A stretch of 64,000 nucleotides of DNA from NCBI RefSeq assembly GCF_000524195.1, contig NW_020170388.1, forward strand, positions 1,361,452-1,425,451, given 5' to 3'. A program made the position numbers and the translations under genes. Below the pieces are notes generated by a model that was given only the letters and a program-made list of their open reading frames with translations, searched no databases and had not been told where the DNA came from. Positions 1-13,000 of the stretch are shown piece after piece. Each line of letters opens with the position of its first letter. Within the stretch, counting starts at the first letter, position 1. This DNA comes from Echinococcus granulosus. Lineage: Eukaryota; Platyhelminthes; Cestoda; Cyclophyllidea; Taeniidae.

Positions 1-3000
1 GTTTGTGTTAACAATTTCGTGGACGTGGCACAACTGGCGCACGACAAACACTTGAAAATGCTGAGAGGGTTTTGTAGACAATGAAGTTGTAAGCGTCCAT
101 TGCTAACCCTCCAGATGACTGATCCCTCGACCATTGGTCACTGGTTTTGTTTAGACTATTTCTAAAAGCCACCCCTACATCTGTACCAACCGCATGTGAT
201 TTTTCATTTGGCAAGCAATGGCTGTTTGAAGCAGATGTTAACCTTCCTGGAAATACTATTAATCGCCTTTTATAGAATGGAAACCTTCTTCTTGATTTAC
301 TGTCGTAATTACATGGATTTTGCAGTTATTTAGGAGCTCGTGGAACACTTTTTACCGAAGTACTGAGTCGTAGAACACGTGTTTCTTCATTCAGTCAGTG
401 ATTGAAAAGTTTTACCGCGAGATTATCATACCAGGTACTATTTTGGCACCACTGCTATCGTCATAATTTATCTTTTTCTCATTCGAGGAAATTAAAAATT
501 GGGCAATAATATTGGGCAAAGTTTGTACATTATCCGACTAGAGCACATTCTTTTGCATAATCTGAAGAATTCAAGCTAATTGCCGTAAAGCAACCAAAAA
601 GAATTGCATTTCTTTTTAGTAGATGTTTGAATACGCCGCCTAATGTTAATGTAGCTATTTCAGTCGGCTATTTCTGAACTCAGTTTATTGTACAACAGAA
701 AGGAAATATTTGAAGCAACCAGACAATTCAGAGCCTTGATGACATGGCAAATGGTTCATAATCGCACCGTTGTGGATGGTCTCGAACCAGCCACATACGT
801 CATCATTGTATTTACGACGAAACACGAAAGTGGATTTGGTTAGCGTGATGCCGCAATCGTCTGTAGTTTGGGCGAATGTGGCAGAAGACGTCATTATCTT
901 ACAAGGCCTCCACACATTCAAAGTCACTGTTGAAAAGACCTACTTTGGGTAAAAATACCGAACCTAGGCTCAAAGACTTCAAAATCTGCTGACCTTATTG
1001 CAAATTACCAGCATCTAGAGTGAATATGACTACCGCTAAGAGACTTTTGGCCAGTTTTTGATTATTCAATAATTTCTAATATTCTTTAAATAAACCAGAC
1101 AATTTTGTTACCCCTCCTCTTAAGTTTTCATCAAAATAAACTGCTCGAATAAAATATCCCAAAGAAAAGTAAATTTTTACAGAAATGCTGAAATACGGAA
1201 CGGAAAATATGCATAACTTGGCGATAGCATAATTGCATTAACTAACGTAAGAATACTTCTTCATAAGTGTCAACTGATGGGCTGATTAGCGATTCAATCT
1301 CTCCGCCTTTTTAGCAGGCATTAACTTATGACAAACTTCACTTTTTTGGCCATTTGGCATTTAAAATATACAAGACTTGCCTTAGTTCTGCCCGCCTCCA
1401 TTTCTGTTTTACACTCATTATAAAACCGTCTGTTCTATTCGGTATGCTGGTGCCAAATGGAATATGGAAGGTGATTATGACGTATTTTTGACTATCCCAA
1501 GGCTCAAATTATCTTGCGATTTTTCTCTTACTGAATGACCAGTTCTTGTTACTTTCAAAGAGGAGGAAGAACCTTTATCATATCTTCTAGACAGACGGAC
1601 ATCACGCACATATCGAATAGATGTCACAGCTTTGGTTGTAGTTTTATCATTTACCGAGTAAAAACTTGCCCCTGTAGTTTACAGCTCACAATCACGATAG
1701 GTAAGCATAGTCATCTGTGCATGAAACGATTTGCTCTGATTTATTGTAGGCTTACTTACTTATGTAAGCAAGATGGTTTGTCCATTGCCTCTCTGACGGG
1801 TTTTACAGTAATCAAGCAATCCCAGAAGTTTGGGCATTCTTACCAAATGCTTAATTCACCGAGGGCTGTTTAAAGTGGATCAGCCCTTTATACTGCGTAG
1901 CTGCTTTTAAGTTATATCAACTGTTCATCTCATGATAATTTACTCGGTTTTACAAAAACAAATGTTTGCATACACTTACCTGCTTTACGGAACCACAAAG
2001 GCCAGCACTTTATTGCTTATTTTTGTCTCGAGCAATACTGTCACTTCTGTCCCACATCTTGTTTTTTTTGTAATTCCTCTGGTATTCTTCCAAAACAAAA
2101 ACGACTAATGCAAATCTAATCAGTGCCTATCATTATACCCATGCCGTTCTAATGTACAGAAAATAGCATGAAGGCGGAGACTAACTTATTAAAGTTTATT
2201 AATTTTATGAATAAGCTCTATAATTTGTTATTTAAAGCGCAACTTATCAATTTAGAGGAAAAAAGCTGTCAGTGCAATGAATTGCATAAAATGTTAAACA
2301 ATATGATTACAGCCCAAAAGCGTTTTAATGCTTAAGATCACAGTCCTAATCTCCGCTACACAAAGAATAACCACCGCTTTCAATCGTTATCATGATTTAC
2401 GTCAGCAAAGTACCTTTGTTGCCTTTTAAAGGTAATGTGTGAACAGATAGCTTAGTCCAATTGATGCGTCTACCAATATATGCTTTGCGATTTGTGGTCT
2501 AATTTCTATAAACTTGTTGTGTGCATTAGTATGGAATTTAAATAATGCTAGAGAATGGACATTTCATGACTTGTGAATTGCCTACTGCACTTGTCAAAAT
2601 ACTCAACGTTTAGTCTGAGTTCTGAATAAGGGATGAGTAATTTACACTGGAAATATGAAGTGCACATATAAGAGATAGTGATAAACCCTGTAGACTAGGA
2701 TGATAATTTTCAGTTTAGTTACTCATAAATTGTAAAAGCTTAATTTTCCACAGATTAAATACATAGCTTTCAGTATTCTACTCGCTTAAACTGGCGACGC
2801 TGGAAAGGATTTATGGTTGGGGATGTCAAGATGCCCTTTTATAACTTGAGTTGTAACAATTCCTTGTACTTTAAAAAACGCATATGATTATGTACGAAAT
2901 AGTAAAATCATATTTTAGAAGAGTATTTCAATAGGGCGATTTTTGACAAAACCACCTTCCCTGAGCGTTATGCTCAATGTCTATGTGCACACTAAATCTC

Positions 3001-3668
3001 GTGACTCCATTCGAATCGTCTGAGCAAACGAAATAATGGTCTCTCTGTAATATTTCAAACAAAGCTACTTTTATATTTTTTTTGATAAAAGGTACGAGTT
3101 TCGACCCGAACAAAAAAGCCCTTACTCACTCCCGAAAAGTAGCATACTTGATTCCCACAAATCTCAAAGTGGAGTAGATACTTTATCACAAGTTAAAATG
3201 TGCAGTTTAACATAAATACGTACTTTAAATGGCATAAACGACTGAACTTGTCCAAAACAAAGACTAAGTACTACAATATATTACAGTACTGCAACTAAAA
3301 AGCAGCGAAATCGCCTGTTAAGACTCTGGTATTATATATGAGCAGGATATACTTATTTTCCACAAAAAAATCCGTTACTACCGTTGCTTATGATTAACAG
3401 TCAAACTAATTATTTTTAAATGACTTCACCTAACCACTTCCACATGTCAGCCAAATAGACCACCTTCCTATGAAATGAAAGTATTCTTTTCATTTCATAA
3501 AGGCGCGTACAGGGCAATGTCATCTAAATAGAGCGAGGTGGCAAGGGTGGGTAAATAGGCGAATATGTATCTAGAGGGAGTAAGAGTAGGCAGACAAGCA
3601 AGGAGGTGAAAAGCAATCAGTGAAAGACATCATCATCATCATGGTTAGCTTCATCATCGTCACCTTCA
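1..3668. other. Gene-poor AT-rich region, no supported gene
   Basis: Short open frames occur on both strands, but none has a recognisable motif or a convincing chain of splice signals. The stretch 700-950 is slightly less AT-rich and has open frames on both strands, but I could not join it to anything. It may hold the distal 3' flank of AGL. A perfect 11-bp inverted repeat lies near 3470-3498. Confidence 0.6.
3469..3499. repeat. Short perfect inverted repeat (hairpin)
   Basis: Arms ATGAAATGAAA (3470-3480) and TTTCATTTCAT (3488-3498) are exact reverse complements around a 7-nt loop. A further T-A pair extends the stem to 12 bp. It lies about 600 bp beyond the AGL stop. Function is unknown and it may be chance in AT-rich DNA. 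Confidence 0.6.
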
Positions 3669-3672
3669 AATC

Positions 3673-3887
3673 TCAGCTAACATTGCATAAAATTCTTAAC
3701 TGGTCATTGTAGACAGCCACCCGAACTGATGCCGCGCCTTGACTGCCCACAGCAAAGAGCGCAGGGTCGGTAACGCGCGGTCCACCCACATAGACTTGCG
3801 GTGTAGAAAGCACCACGCTCCCCGCCTCACTTGATTGCTGACCTTTCAAGACCACACTCTTTCCATGAGGTGGATTGCTCAGTTCAG
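3673..3887 (-). other. Possible alternative 3'-terminal exon (or 3' UTR) of AGL
   Basis: Downstream of the AGL stop is an open, locally GC-rich stretch on the same strand. If exon 16 ended early at 4120 (GCCC|GTATGC) and spliced to CAG| before 3887, the frame stays open (85 + 215 nt, both phases fit). The C-terminus would become about 70 residues longer, including VYVGGPRV and VRVAVYNDQLRIL, ending in a TGA stop at 3673-3675. The canonical family C-terminus is already complete in the unspliced exon, so this could equally be 3' UTR or a chance open frame. I recognise no domain in the tail. Confidence 0.3.
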
Positions 3888-4087
3888 CTGCAGGCATATG
3901 CATGATTGATCATTCAAAAAGTTGATAAATAGTAAATCTGCTATGAAACTCGGCGATAGAAATGGTAATGGGAACACGAAAGTCAAAACGGAAACAGGAA
4001 TTAGAACAGGAGGTAACTGGAGAACAAACTCAAAAATAAGACGAATCAGAAGGGAATAGGGATAAAAAACTAGGGAGACAGGGTTGG

Positions 4088-7000
4088 TTAGGCCAGGGGG
4101 AACGGTAAACCATGCATACGGGCGTTGGTCTCGAGGAGGTCGTAGATGGCCTCAATTGCTGTACCGACGCTCCACGCCTGCGAAGCACAGCTGCCCGGAC
4201 AGAACTGCGAAAACAACATACCACTGTGTCATCGTGTGGACCTGGCACACTGTTGAGCTCTAAACCATTTTACATATAACTACATCGACCTTTTCAATCT
4301 CTTCTGCTTAGACTTTCCACAATATTGGCAAGAATGCCTAGACTGCTAGCCTCTCAATACTTTTGTGCATTTGTAAGTGTACATAGATGAGTCCCTGTGT
4401 ACCAAAGAGCTGAGAGAAATTCAACTAGCCGATCGCTGAAAAAAGTAGGGCGGAAAGCGGGATATCCACCGGATGCCACACTACACTTTATTAAATAACT
4501 TCGGCTTTGGACAAGTATTCTGACAACGGTTTCGGTTTCCAAGATGGATTCACTTCTGAAAATTATTCAACCTTGAGCATTACTTCTCAGATGAACCAGG
4601 CTTTCGCATTTCACCCTCCACAATAGTTAAATGCGACTCTGTTCAAGTTATCAATGCTTCCAGTCATTCAGTCCTCGTACACATCGATTAGGAAACTACT
4701 TCCAAATTTGAATACCTTATAACATCGATGAGAATACCTGAGCAATCACAACGCCAAAACGGCAGTGAGATGACAAGAATTCCGTAAAGACTAGCTCGCT
4801 GGTCCAATGGAAGAATAAAAACTCAACAGGATTGCCAACTCACCTCACCATTGACCTGCGTTAACTCAGGCAGTGACCTCCATGGTGAGGCTCGGATATG
4901 GTTGTTGAAACGCAGCAGAATCTCCTGACTCTCACGCACGGCCTGAGCTCGAACCGAAGCTAAGGAGGGATCTAGGTCTGCCAGACGTCGGGCCATGATC
5001 AGTCTGGCACGGATGTAGTAGCCCGTCGGCCAGAGCCATTCGGGTCCCTGAAAAAAAGGTAAAACAAGCGTTTTATGACCCCTAGATTTCCATAGGTTAA
5101 AGGACTGACTCATTGGGCTAGTCTCCACAAGATGGAGACTTATTTTTGCGATGAGCCTGGATAATTAAAAGACATATTTACTTGGCAATGACCCCAACAA
5201 TTCTATACTAAACCAAAGACATGGTTTAAGCGGATTCCTAGAAATTGGGTTCTTGCATGTTCAGGATCTTTGTAAAACAGATCACAGCAGATGCAACCAA
5301 TGTTTCCTCCACTTTGAGAATATACTGCCGGAAAAATATGAGTTTATAACATGGAGGCAAACAAATACTGTGATTCGGAAATCCGAAATTCATCGATTTC
5401 AACATCCTAATTGTATGTAGAACGATTATGAACAAAGCAACAAACAAGGTCACTACCTTGTTGACCTTGTTGTAATTGGTATGGTTCATTTTTCTTTGCT
5501 TCAAGGTGGCCTGGTTAAAAGAGATTTAAAGGGTAAGTACAGTTAAGAAAATTTTTTGGGACACCATTTCCGTTTAACAATACCTTTTAACCAGTGCTCC
5601 AATGCTACGGCTGTTTAAAGGAATTACTTTTTAATGTCTAGGTAGCGATATCGATAAGCAGAAAAACATTGAAACTTGACAAAACCAGTATCCTCACGAT
5701 ACGAGTCAAACAGTGGTGAAACATTTCAATTGCCTGGTGTTAATTTTAGAACTGAAAATGACAATAAGTGCGTCGATAATTTCTCCTATTTTAAGAATAT
5801 CTAATTGAAAATCCCACGTTAACTATTTGCCCACAATCCTTTAAGCAGCCCGAGGATTCTCGCAAACACTCATACGTACTTTGACACTACAAATTAGCCT
5901 ATGCGAGCTATACACATTTCAAACCAGTCTATCGTAGTTATAGATGATAAAGTATGCTTAAAATACCCTTCATAATTTGTTACAAAGACGTATATTAAGG
6001 ACTTGGAAGGGTATATAAGTACCTACATTTGTTACATAATTTCCCACTTAGATAAACACTTAGATGATCATAAACGTGATAAATATTACAAGTGACCTGC
6101 AAACGACTTCCAGATGTAAACGATGATGAAGTTTGTGCACAGCACATCCTTAGCGGTGATTAGAAATATGAAAAATCTATGCATGATTAAAAATATACTA
6201 CTATGGTTTTTCAGCGTTAAGGTTACGGGATTCAAAAAGCCGTTTTGCCAGGCTACCAAAGTAGGTCCGTAGAACTTATTAGAAATCACATGGCATTAGC
6301 TGGCGTATCAGGTTATCCATGCAATGGCACGAAAGTTCATCCGAGGGTGAAAAGTGAACAGTGATGCTTAGATGATCTGTTTATTGACCTCAAGATTTAA
6401 CATTCAATTGTAATCCTTGTTATGAATAATAAGTAAAACCTTCAAACGAATACAATTGCGAGGATCCTTCCGTCAAAAATAGATTATTGTATTTTGGGGG
6501 AAAAAATGAATCCATCTTAAAATATCACTTTCAAAACGCTCTCCAGTTTAGTTAAGATAAACTAAGCTGTAAGATGAAAACGTGGTAATTAAAATCATTT
6601 ATGACTGAGAAGGCGCATAACGATTGCTCAAGTTAAAGAAGGAGAGGCGGGGTACCACATTAGGCTGCATTGAAACAATTGAAAAAAAGGAAATTGTATC
6701 AACATAGACATTGCAACGCCTAAACAGTTTTATTAAGAGCGATATTTCCATAATAGCACGTCTTAAGAAGCCTTCAAAACTGTCCACCTACAAAAGCCTA
6801 CCTCCGAACCCTTTCTGTAAAGTATTCTGTTTCCATCTGAAGCAAATACTATTATCTCTAAATTTGTTGCCCACCAAAGCTATCGTCAGTTTTCACGCCG
6901 TCATCGGAATCAATCTTCAAAATTCTGAAAAATTGTAGCTAACTTTCATAGGAAATTCGGAAGCACCTGTAACAGAGTGCATTAGAAAACGACGAAATTT

Positions 7001-10000
7001 ACTGCATTTTGCATCGATGATATGCCATCTGAACTGATTAGCAAATGAAATTTCACAAGTTCTACGCCCTAGGAGAGAAATTTCCCGACTTGATCCGTAA
7101 TTTTATGAAAGCTAAAAGTAATTTTAGCACTACTGTGAACAAATTTGTTCATGAAGGGCCCTTAAAAACATCGATTCGTTGCAATTTTGGACGACAATAT
7201 GCTGGCGTGCCATTTTCCGTAGATTTACCAAATTAGGACTCAAGGTGACTTCAACATGACCGATCTCTATACAACGTTGACGAATCAAACTGCCAAAAAT
7301 TTCAGAACAGATACGATTCAAATTCACCTATTAACTGTATTTAATCCTCAGAACCACCTATTTCTCAGTTCTATTTAAAACCAAATTCAGTTAATAAAAG
7401 AGAAGTCAAAATTCAAACTCACCTTAATACGAAAGGAAGCGACTAAGTTTCATTTCAATATTCACGCAAAATATTAGAATATTTCCCATCCATCATTGAG
7501 TTATCTCGATATTCACTCCACAATTATTGAAAAACCGGCCTCCAAACATTCATTTTAGGTCGCATTTTGAGGAAGAATAACTTAAATTCTAGGCTCCAAT
7601 TCACGAACCACTTTCCAGTATTGTCTTCCAAATTACAAACCAAATTATCATTTTACAATGATCAGCATCAAATTTCAGTGCAAAAATCAAAAAAGGTCGA
7701 GCATCAAACCACCTATCAATTACAAAAGAAACATCTCTAAAATTACCATTATAAGGGTCACTCTACAACAAGTAAAGAAAGCAGCAATTACGGGTAGATT
7801 TTGAGCAAAATTTAAAAATAATCTACCAAATTCTGTTTTTATTTCCACTCACTTGATGATAGTTGAATCCATGCGCAATAGAGTAGTCGTAGCTGTCATC
7901 ACTGTTGTTGTAGGTGCAGCGGTAATCTTTGTCGCGCGGATCCAGCGTCTTCATACCCAGGGGACCCAACAGCTGCTTCTTCGTTATTTCCAAAGCCTTC
8001 CAAGCGTTTCGCACGTCGAATATATCTGGCGCCTGCACAGTGAGACAAAGCCGCAAGAGGGAGCACATACGCGTTTAGGGAATCCCTCAAGTACACGTAA
8101 AATCCAAAAATCGCTTCCGCTCTGCAGGTTTTCAAAATGTCAACTACTTACTTATCAGAACTTAATTAAATGCAATGTAGTGCTGCAATATCAACTCAGG
8201 ATCGGTTAAAAATAGCTGATTTAAAGAAGCTTAAAAGCCACCATCCCTCCGAGGGTGGCCTTTAGATTAAGTCCACCAGAGACTTTTCAGCCGTTCACAT
8301 TGATAAACAATGAGCTGAGAGTTTACTATCTTGATTTTTTGCGATGACGGAAGGATGTATGTGTCAAGGGCAAAAAATGTTGATATACCAATTTGAAGAC
8401 AGGTGATCCCATGAGCAATCAATCTTGATGGTGCTAAGTAAAAAACGAATGTGCTAGTGGGATCCAAATATTTTAATGAGAAGTTTCAATCTTTCAAAGC
8501 AGAGAATCACACCTCTTCAAGGTACTTACCGACTACTACTGTTCAATAAAACAATAGTTTCGGACATGAGACAAGTAATTACTAACTCATGTTAGCAAAG
8601 TTCAATTAGGAAATTTAAGCAACCATGGGCTACCAGCTGGAATTGTCGAAATAGTATTAGAATGTGTTTTATTATATAAGAAAGAAACGCTAATCACGTA
8701 CCACAGTCATGGCCACTAGGAAATTCGGTCTCAGCTGTAGCTCTGCATTGGGATTTGAGCAATCACAGATATCACGGTAGTAACCTTGGTGAATATCGAT
8801 CTGCCCACAGGTGTCCCCCTCCTTGTTCCTCTCAGGCAGCCAGAACCGGGTCTCAAAGTTGTTTTTAATCTTGGCAGCCCAGTCGGCCCAGCTCCATCGT
8901 GGCGTAGCAGTGGTGGCGTGCGGTGGAGCGTCGACACCATCGTGCGGGTAGTAAGTGCTGCCACCCATGCTGTGTGCCCGCTCCAACCACTTGAGCACCG
9001 CGTAGGCCAGCCCCGTCAACTCAACCGCGCAACCATCACGCGGTGTTGCCGGCTTGCCTCGGTTGCCGGCCTTATCGGAGCTTCCCATCTTGTCCATCCA
9101 CGTACCACAGTTGTGACGGTTACCGCCGCATACAAAGCCAGTATCCTCTTGGATGTAGGCTTTTACCTGGGGAAAAGAAGGCCATGAATGCATGGGAGTA
9201 AGATTGATTCGTTAACAAAAAGGGCTTCTAATATGTAATACGGTGGTATACCTTATCTTACTTCAATGGACAAAGTGAATTAAGACTACCATATTATTTA
9301 GCTTCATTTACGTAATTGAAGCTGTTATTTGTCATCGACCTTTGTGGTGATGACAAAGATTTTAAATGTGCAATGCATTATTGTATAAATCTTATCTCAA
9401 AAGTGCAGTAAAAGCGCAATTAATAATGCTTGAATTAACTTTTTCTTCGATGAAATCCGCAAAATGTTTGCTCAAATCAAACTTATAGATACTGGGGTAT
9501 CAGCTTTTGGGAAAAAAGTGGCGTAAGCAATTAAAGAAAAAAATAAATGAGCAATGTAACCAAAGAGAAGGACACACAGTAGAAGCTAAAAAAGAAAAAA
9601 ATGCGCATCTGCTTGGCCCTCAACTGATGACGATGCTAATAATACACGCATCAGACCCGAGGACTTCATTTATCCATCCCCGGTATCACAAAATAAAGAC
9701 CCCCATTTCAAATGCTAAAATGCTAAAATATAAAGAAACCGCCCATCACTTATTTCAACGGTTGTGCTAATATGTACTTGTTCCGTGTAGTTTCACAGGA
9801 TTTCACCAGAATAAACGATATGGTAAAAAGCAGAAAACTAAGCCAAAAATAATACCAAAATCTAACAGTTATTTTAGATGTTAGGAGTTTCGACATGACG
9901 ACTGTTGGAGTTACAGTGTGCAATGTAAAAGTTTAGAAATGGTTTTTAATTGGTTTTATTGGTATGAATTTTCCCGATAAGTCAACTTACACCTGAGGTC

Positions 10001-13000
10001 TACGAAGTTATCTAAGAAAAGGTGGCCACAACGATTCAAAATGCGTTCAAGCTATGGTAACTATTTCCCGCCAATAAATTAAAATAAACGTCTTTTTATA
10101 AATCGTTTTCAAAACCTGCTGTGGCAACAGTCCTGCCTGAATTTAGCACGGAATGTACACACAAAGTCCATGTGAATCACGTGAAAGAAATCAATGCTCC
10201 CGAGCTTGACATAAGGTCATCTTGGGTCACAAGGTGAAAATGACGTCCAAGCGCAATGCAAAATCAATGACGAGGTGTCGGGATTCATTTATCATTGAGA
10301 CTTGTCAAAGTAGGGGGGAAACTGCAAAAATCATCTTTTCAAATGGGAACAAATGAGAAAATTTAAAGATCCCTACCATCTCTTAATCACAGACGAACGT
10401 TGCAGGTTGTAGAGACCAGTGGCTTGGAAGCATACTTTGTTTAAAAATTATGATATGCGGCAAATTGGCATGGTCATCGCGTCTCAGAACTCAGATGAAA
10501 TGGATTAACAAACTTGCTATCAGGAAGCCTGCAGTGTGAACATGAAGAATGGTAAAAATTCAAACAGAAAAGGCATTAATTATAAGCTAGCAAAATGGCT
10601 TCAAACTGCTAAACTACACCTGACAAATTTGTCTAACGACATCAAAATTTCACTTAGCGTCACATTTCAAATACTAAAGCGAATTAGTACTTTAGATCAA
10701 TAAACACACACTTCTATAGATATTTACTAAACCATCAGATCTTCCCTTGAACTTTAAACCCTTTATGCAAATTATAAATAATGTTAAGGATAAGAATTCA
10801 AGGCTGAAGTAACATGAGTAACTATCAATTCTACAGGATACAAAAAATAGGAGTCTAAATGTGGTTCTTTTGCGCTGCTTTGCACAACAGACCGGCCAGC
10901 TTTAGGTATTTTTGTAAGCTATTCCGTCTTTTCTACCCTTTTCCCGTAAGACTCACAACTTTACATAGTTTCGAAACACCAAATAGCAACAGAGTTTTGT
11001 GAGAAAAGAAAATCCATATAGCCTTGCTATCGATGAAGGCCAAATGGATAATCCCATCATTCAACATCCCCCCCCCCCCCCAGTCCCTCTAAATCTAATT
11101 CCTTTCATCAACAAGCACGTCCACAATATCAAGGAAATGTTGACGTCTACTACTGCAAAAGCTGTAAGAGACATGAAGAAAGGAAACATAGTGAATAAAT
11201 TTGGCCATTTTAGAAGTCCAGTTAAATAATGCCGGAAAAAAAATCGTAAATCAAATGTCACGCATCTTACGTTGAATCCCTCAGTGACCATCTGACAGTC
11301 AAGCGCAAATCCAGCAGTCCTCTCTCTAAACTCAATTCCCGTGACATGACGTTGCAGTGCCTCCTGCATAACATCATACAACGGCATTACACGGTCGGCT
11401 GGTGGATTGGCCATATTCACCGAATCGCGCTCATCTGGCCAGCCTGGAGTGGTGTCAGAGATGAACCAGCGGAAAACGGGGCGCGAAAGTATGGATTTCT
11501 TCGCACCGCCACAGCCGGGTGCTAGGCCTTCGCTAGCTGCCACTCCGTCCTCGAAGCAACAAATAGAGTAGAGCCAGAACCAGACGGCGTCGCGCGCATT
11601 GTAGCGTGGTGGGACGCACTGTCCATCACCCATGAGGTTGGGGATGAGACCGTGGCGTAAGAGAGAAGCGAATTGAAGGATTGCGTTAGCTGCTTCCTGT
11701 GATGAAAAAGATGATTTAATGAGCATGAACGAAGAAATTCTAATTGCTAGGTTATCACTTTTGATGAAGCCATTGAGTGTGCAGTAAATCATAAAATTTT
11801 GATTTGCACCTTTTACAAAGAAAAGGAAACTAACTTTCGCATTGTGTAAGTCGCCAATCCATTGATCTATTCAATTCACTGTTTTAAATGCTGTGCTAGT
11901 CGTGACAAAGTTGTGATGAAACAGTAGCACGAACTACAACACCTTGCTTCTGTGAATGGAAGCCGAACATTTTTAGTTGAACAGTGACTATGACCACACA
12001 ACCCTCTATCATCCAAAATTCAATATTCATGCTTATGTCACATCCATTTTAACAGTACTTATGGATAATCTGGACTCTACATTGATGACAGCGTTGACAA
12101 ACCCGCACCTACATGCGACCTGGACATTACGGCTAAAAGCCGAGGGAAAATGTCTGCTTTGAATGACTCCAACAATTCATGAATTTCGGTCACTTTCGCA
12201 ATCTCGAGTTTTGCAAGATGTCCAGTGATGGAACAAGGCCAGATTTGAATGGCACAAAATTGGAACCGCCTCCAAAGTATGAGGAGAAAAAAATGTCTCA
12301 TGTTCACATTTTGTAAGACTCGGCAGCTCTTGGTGGTGAGTGTAGGGAATAAATGAAAAGCACAGCTTTTTAAAGCTAAACTATAAATTCAATCTGTGCT
12401 ACTAAGTAGTTCTGCTTTTAGGCAACTTCTCCAAGAGGAACGTCTGGTGTAAGAACTGCACTTGCTGTAGACAGAGGTAAGGAATGTTTCAATTATTCTA
12501 GTGCTAAAATTAGCAAAGGTTCCAAGATTTGACTATATTCTATTGGTGGTGGAAATAATTCTTTCACATGTTTTGTGTTTCAAAAATGTACTACCGTTAT
12601 CCACCACGGCTTCATGAAGTGACCGTGCCATTTGAGACTTGCGCTTCGATGTGAGACTGGAATTGGACAATTCAGCGCTGCTCAGTATTACTTGTCACAG
12701 CTTCATGAAAATAGGGCACACTAAAACACGATATGGCTGCCAGCTAAGGGGATTAGCTTAAGAATAGGCAAATGTTAAAATCCATCTGTAGACAAGTCGG
12801 TTAAGATAACATTCAACCAGAGATCGCATCAACGTCGCTTCGAATAAGTACTGAGTTGGATCTTGACAAAAAGTCCCTAAAATCAGCCCGTCTGGAATTT
12901 TGACTGGTAAGGAGTTCAGTTTTATACCGTCCTCGAGGCTTCAAAACAGCAGAACTCTGAGAAAAGGTGTTTAATAATAATGAAGATATGCCAACATATT

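Noticed and set aside
685..952. Open frames on both strands near the left edge
   Set aside because: Slightly richer in GC, and splice-like sites are present, but no family match and no partner exon.
9507..9770. Lysine-rich plus-strand open frame
   Set aside because: Low-complexity A-rich DNA within an AGL intron; no domain.
10999..11229. Plus-strand open frame with a proline run
   Set aside because: The prolines come from a 14-C homopolymer in an AGL intron; there is no family motif and no splice context.
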